Shown: piece after piece, positions 22,143 to 24,081 of the stretch
Position numbering within the stretch: position 1 is the first letter of the stretch
Layout of the letters: each line of letters starts with the position of its first letter
Source: JANNAT01 sp031422555
GTDB lineage: Bacteria; Pseudomonadota; Alphaproteobacteria; Rhodobacterales; Rhodobacteraceae
DNA length: 24,081 nt
NCBI GenBank assembly: GCA_031422555.1
Contig: JANPLZ010000105.1
Location: 1-24,081, forward strand
Reading direction: 5' to 3'
Notes under the pieces: model-generated
Database searches by the model: none
What the model was told of the DNA's origin: nothing
What the model saw: the letters and a program-made list of their open reading frames with translations, nothing else
Made by a program: the position numbers and the translations under genes

Positions 22143-22916
22143 ATGGTAATCAACGGTATGAAATCAATTCTTAAAAAATCGTTTGCGGTACTTGGCCTGC
22201 ACTTAAGTCGCGCCAGTATACAAAAAGAGCATACAGGCACGATTGAGGAGATAAGTAGCCTGTTTCAATTTGTGCTTGAAAAAAATGGTGGCGGTGAAAG
22301 TAGATCGCAACTCAATCAAGATGTTTTCGCGCTGATTGCAAACAACTTCAAACGGGATGGTTTTTTTGTAGAGTTTGGGGCCACTGACGGGGTGCTGCTA
22401 AGCAATAGCTATCTTTTAGAGAAAAACTTTGGCTGGCGTGGCATCTTGGCAGAACCTGCGCGAATGTGGCAAGAAAACCTAAAGAAAAACAGAGATTGTG
22501 CAATCGAAACAGATTGTGTCTGGACGACGACGGGCGAAACATTGGATTTTGATATGACAAACGAAGGAGAGTTTTCGACGCTTTCTGATTTTGCAGTATC
22601 TGATCATCATTTGCATTTGCGTAAAAAGAAGACAACTTATGCAGTCAAAACGATTTCGCTTTTTGATTTGCTGCGCAAATATCATGCCCCAAGTGAAATT
22701 GACTATCTTTCAATAGATACAGAAGGCAGCGAATTAAAAGTCCTTGAAAGTTTTGATTTTTCTGCTTATCGGTTCAACGTGATATCAGTAGAACATAATT
22801 ACACACCAAACCGCGAAAATATTCGCAGCTTGCTAGAGCGTAATGGTTATAAGCGCGTCTTCAAACATCTTTCCAAATGGGATGACTGGTATGTAAGTGG
22901 AAATGAAAGCGCATGA
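22143..22916 (+). CDS. FkbM-family methyltransferase
   Basis: A 257-residue protein. The FkbM core is visible: SQLNQDVFALIANNFKRDGFFVEFGATDG (about 57-85, with the SAM-binding GATDG loop), SNSYLLEKNFGWRGILAEP (87-105), and IDYLSIDTEGSELKVLESFDF (about 193-213), ending in a short FKHLSKWDDWYV tail. FkbM proteins O-methylate sugars or polyketides; in this context a surface glycan is likely. Start ATG 22143 has AGGTG 10 nt upstream; Met6 (22158) is an alternative. The gene is markedly AT-rich, using AAA, GAA, TTT and ATA codons seldom seen in the genes before it, which points to recent acquisition. Confidence 0.88.
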   Translation: MVINGMKSILKKSFAVLGLHLSRASIQKEHTGTIEEISSLFQFVLEKNGGGESRSQLNQDVFALIANNFKRDGFFVEFGATDGVLLSNSYLLEKNFGWRGILAEPARMWQENLKKNRDCAIETDCVWTTTGETLDFDMTNEGEFSTLSDFAVSDHHLHLRKKKTTYAVKTISLFDLLRKYHAPSEIDYLSIDTEGSELKVLESFDFSAYRFNVISVEHNYTPNRENIRSLLERNGYKRVFKHLSKWDDWYVSGNESA

Positions 22917-23154
22917 TTAGCCTCATTTCAATAGGACCGGACTGGCCCAAATCATCGACAGCTCTTCGCATAGAACATCATTTGACCTAAAGATTTGAGT
23001 GGCTTCAGTTTCGGATGTCCAAGAAACAGGATTCTGGTTTCAGAGAATTTTTCTGGTCGCACGCATCGTGTTTGCAGACGGCATGAAAACAGAAATTAGC
23101 TCGTTGCTGATGCAGAAGTATTTGGTGTCAGATCGTCAATATTCATTCACTTAA
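22913..23154 (+). pseudogene. Possible decayed coding sequence after the FkbM gene
   Basis: An ATG overlapping the FkbM stop (ATGA at 22913-22916) opens 25 codons (MISLISIGPDWPKSSTALRI...), ended by TAA at 22988. The same frame then stays open for 31 codons (RFEWLQFRMSKKQDSGF...) to TGA 23084. There it overlaps a second ATGA whose frame runs 23 more codons to 23154. One internal stop plus one frameshift would restore a continuous peptide of about 80 residues. No family could be named with confidence. It fills most of the 327-nt stretch before the next gene. Confidence 0.3.
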
Positions 23155-23169
23155 CACTCCGCGTGTTAA
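23151..23169. repeat. Perfect 7-bp inverted repeat before the terminal epimerase gene
   Basis: TTAACAC-TCCGC-GTGTTAA is a perfect palindrome. It lies just after the decayed stretch and 75-87 nt before the start of the next gene. No T-run follows, so an operator is as likely as a weak terminator. A second inverted pair, TTGCAT (23185-23190) with ATGCAA (23202-23207), lies 16 nt further on. Confidence 0.4.
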
Positions 23170-23255
23170 CCTGAAAATCCACTTTTGCATTTGGGTAACA
23201 TATGCAATTCAATCAAAGTCGGACAGATTCAAAAAATTAAGACATGTGGGGTAAG

Positions 23256-24081
23256 ATGAAGGAAGAAAAGCAACCCTTGTGGATACTGATGGGGGCATCT
23301 GGCCGTATTGGCCGCATGGTGATGCGCCATTGGAGGCTGGCCCCTCCTGCTGGCTTGCGAGTAGTGGCGCAGCATCGCAGTATGTGTGCCGGACTGCAAT
23401 GGTCACCGTTGGACGGGCCAGAGCAGTTGATTGATTTCGCTGCAGCGCACGGAAAAATTGCCGGGTTGATTGTCCTTTCGGGCGTAACTCCGGAAAGTGG
23501 GGGTGATTTATCGGTCAATGCAAAAATCGTTGAGGCCGCCATCAACGCAGCCGTTGCGGCTGGGATTGACCGGCTTTTGGTGGCATCTTCCTCTGCGGTT
23601 TATGGTATTGGGCATGGAATGGCCCACGTGGAAGATGGGCCCACGTTACCGGCCAATAACTACGGGCGGTCAAAATTAGTGGCGGAACAAGTTTGCATCA
23701 ATGCCCAGGAAAGTGGAATGGATATATGCATATTAAGGATAGGAAACGTGGCAGGAGCTGATGCATTGCTATTAAACGCGGCACGCGCAACGTCGGCTGC
23801 CCCTTTACGACTTGATCAATTTGCAGATGGTCGTGGCCCGCAACGAAGCTATATCGGACCCGCAACGTTGGCGGATGCATTTGCCTCATTGGCAAGCTAC
23901 TCTGGCGCGCTTCCAAGGCATTTGAACATTGCCGCACCCAAGCCAGTTTCGATGGAAAGTTTGGCAATTGCGGCAGGTGCGTCCTGGCATTTTGTACGAT
24001 CTTCGGACACGGCGTTTCAAACCATTACATTGGACTGTAGCCGATTGAACTCTTTGCATCATTTCCAAGCGGATGCGTCAG
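23256..24081 (+). CDS. NAD-dependent epimerase/dehydratase family protein, truncated by window edge
   Basis: An open frame of at least 275 codons with no stop before the right edge. The product begins MKEEKQPLWILMGASGRIGRMVMRHW, with an SDR cofactor motif (GASGRIGR, residues 13-20). It continues with GLIVLSGV, the catalytic VASSSAVYGIG, and Tyr-x3-Lys in NNYGRSKLVAEQV. LRIGNVAGAD and RSYIGPATLADAFASL are typical of the extended-SDR nucleotide-sugar epimerase fold. An in-frame ATG at 23244 could add four residues; 23256 has the better-placed GGGG. Base composition is intermediate between the AT-rich FkbM gene and the upstream genome. Substrate is unknown; a role in surface-glycan sugar synthesis is inferred from the neighbours. 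Confidence 0.85.
   Translation, partial: MKEEKQPLWILMGASGRIGRMVMRHWRLAPPAGLRVVAQHRSMCAGLQWSPLDGPEQLIDFAAAHGKIAGLIVLSGVTPESGGDLSVNAKIVEAAINAAVAAGIDRLLVASSSAVYGIGHGMAHVEDGPTLPANNYGRSKLVAEQVCINAQESGMDICILRIGNVAGADALLLNAARATSAAPLRLDQFADGRGPQRSYIGPATLADAFASLASYSGALPRHLNIAAPKPVSMESLAIAAGASWHFVRSSDTAFQTITLDCSRLNSLHHFQADAS

Noticed and set aside
1..24081. CRISPR arrays, tRNA or rRNA genes, insertion sequences and phage genes.
   Set aside because: No direct-repeat arrays, cloverleaf-like sequences, transposase or integrase frames were seen by eye on either strand.

Overview
The window looks like chromosome (or chromid) DNA of a marine-type alphaproteobacterium, most likely Rhodobacteraceae (Roseobacter group). 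The evidence is high GC with strong GC3 bias, heterotetrameric sarcosine-oxidase-type genes in soxB-soxD-soxA order, a taurine-type ABC transporter next to cysteate sulfo-lyase-like and HpsN-like genes, and an ATP-dependent hydantoinase/oxoprolinase pair. No rRNA, tRNA, CRISPR array, IS element or transposase was seen.

Region 1 (1-5582) handles N-methyl/C1 compounds. On the minus strand, a DMT-family exporter is followed by soxB, soxD and soxA; soxA runs off the left edge. The delta subunit has lost most of the cysteine zinc site of this family. Divergent from them is a 787-residue fusion of a DUF1989-type region, apparently two tandem copies, to a complete GcvT-like (tetrahydrofolate aminomethyltransferase) domain. 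Together they suggest oxidation or demethylation of an N-methylated, possibly guanidino, compound with transfer of the C1 unit to folate.

Region 2 (5599-12482) looks like a C3-sulfonate regulon. A LysR regulator is divergent from cuyA-like (PLP sulfo-lyase), an Asp/Glu-type racemase, a taurine-like ABC transporter (binding protein, ATPase, permease) and an HpsN-like member of the histidinol dehydrogenase family. The likely scheme is uptake of cysteate and/or dihydroxypropanesulfonate, racemisation, desulfonation to pyruvate, sulfite and ammonium, and oxidation of the diol. A good LysR box lies in the divergent promoter, and a strong hairpin separates the binding-protein gene from the ATPase gene.

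Region 3 (12483-13660) is a RES/Xre (MbcTA/ParST-type) toxin-antitoxin pair with its own promoter-operator. Its toxin gene ends tail-to-tail on the next operon.

Region 4 (13657-20860) is a tightly coupled minus-strand operon: HyuA-like, HyuB-like, FAD amine oxidase (DAO) and a uronate-dehydrogenase-like SDR. Divergent from it is a predicted winged-helix DNA-binding protein of the DUF1612/HTH type. The shared promoter region carries repeated TTTGCCA elements.

Region 5 (21003-24081) appears to be the edge of a surface-polysaccharide locus: UDP-glucuronate 4-epimerase, an AT-rich FkbM methyltransferase, a stretch that looks like a decayed gene, and the start of another NAD-dependent epimerase/dehydratase that runs off the right edge. 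Base composition drops sharply after about 22017, suggesting horizontally acquired DNA.
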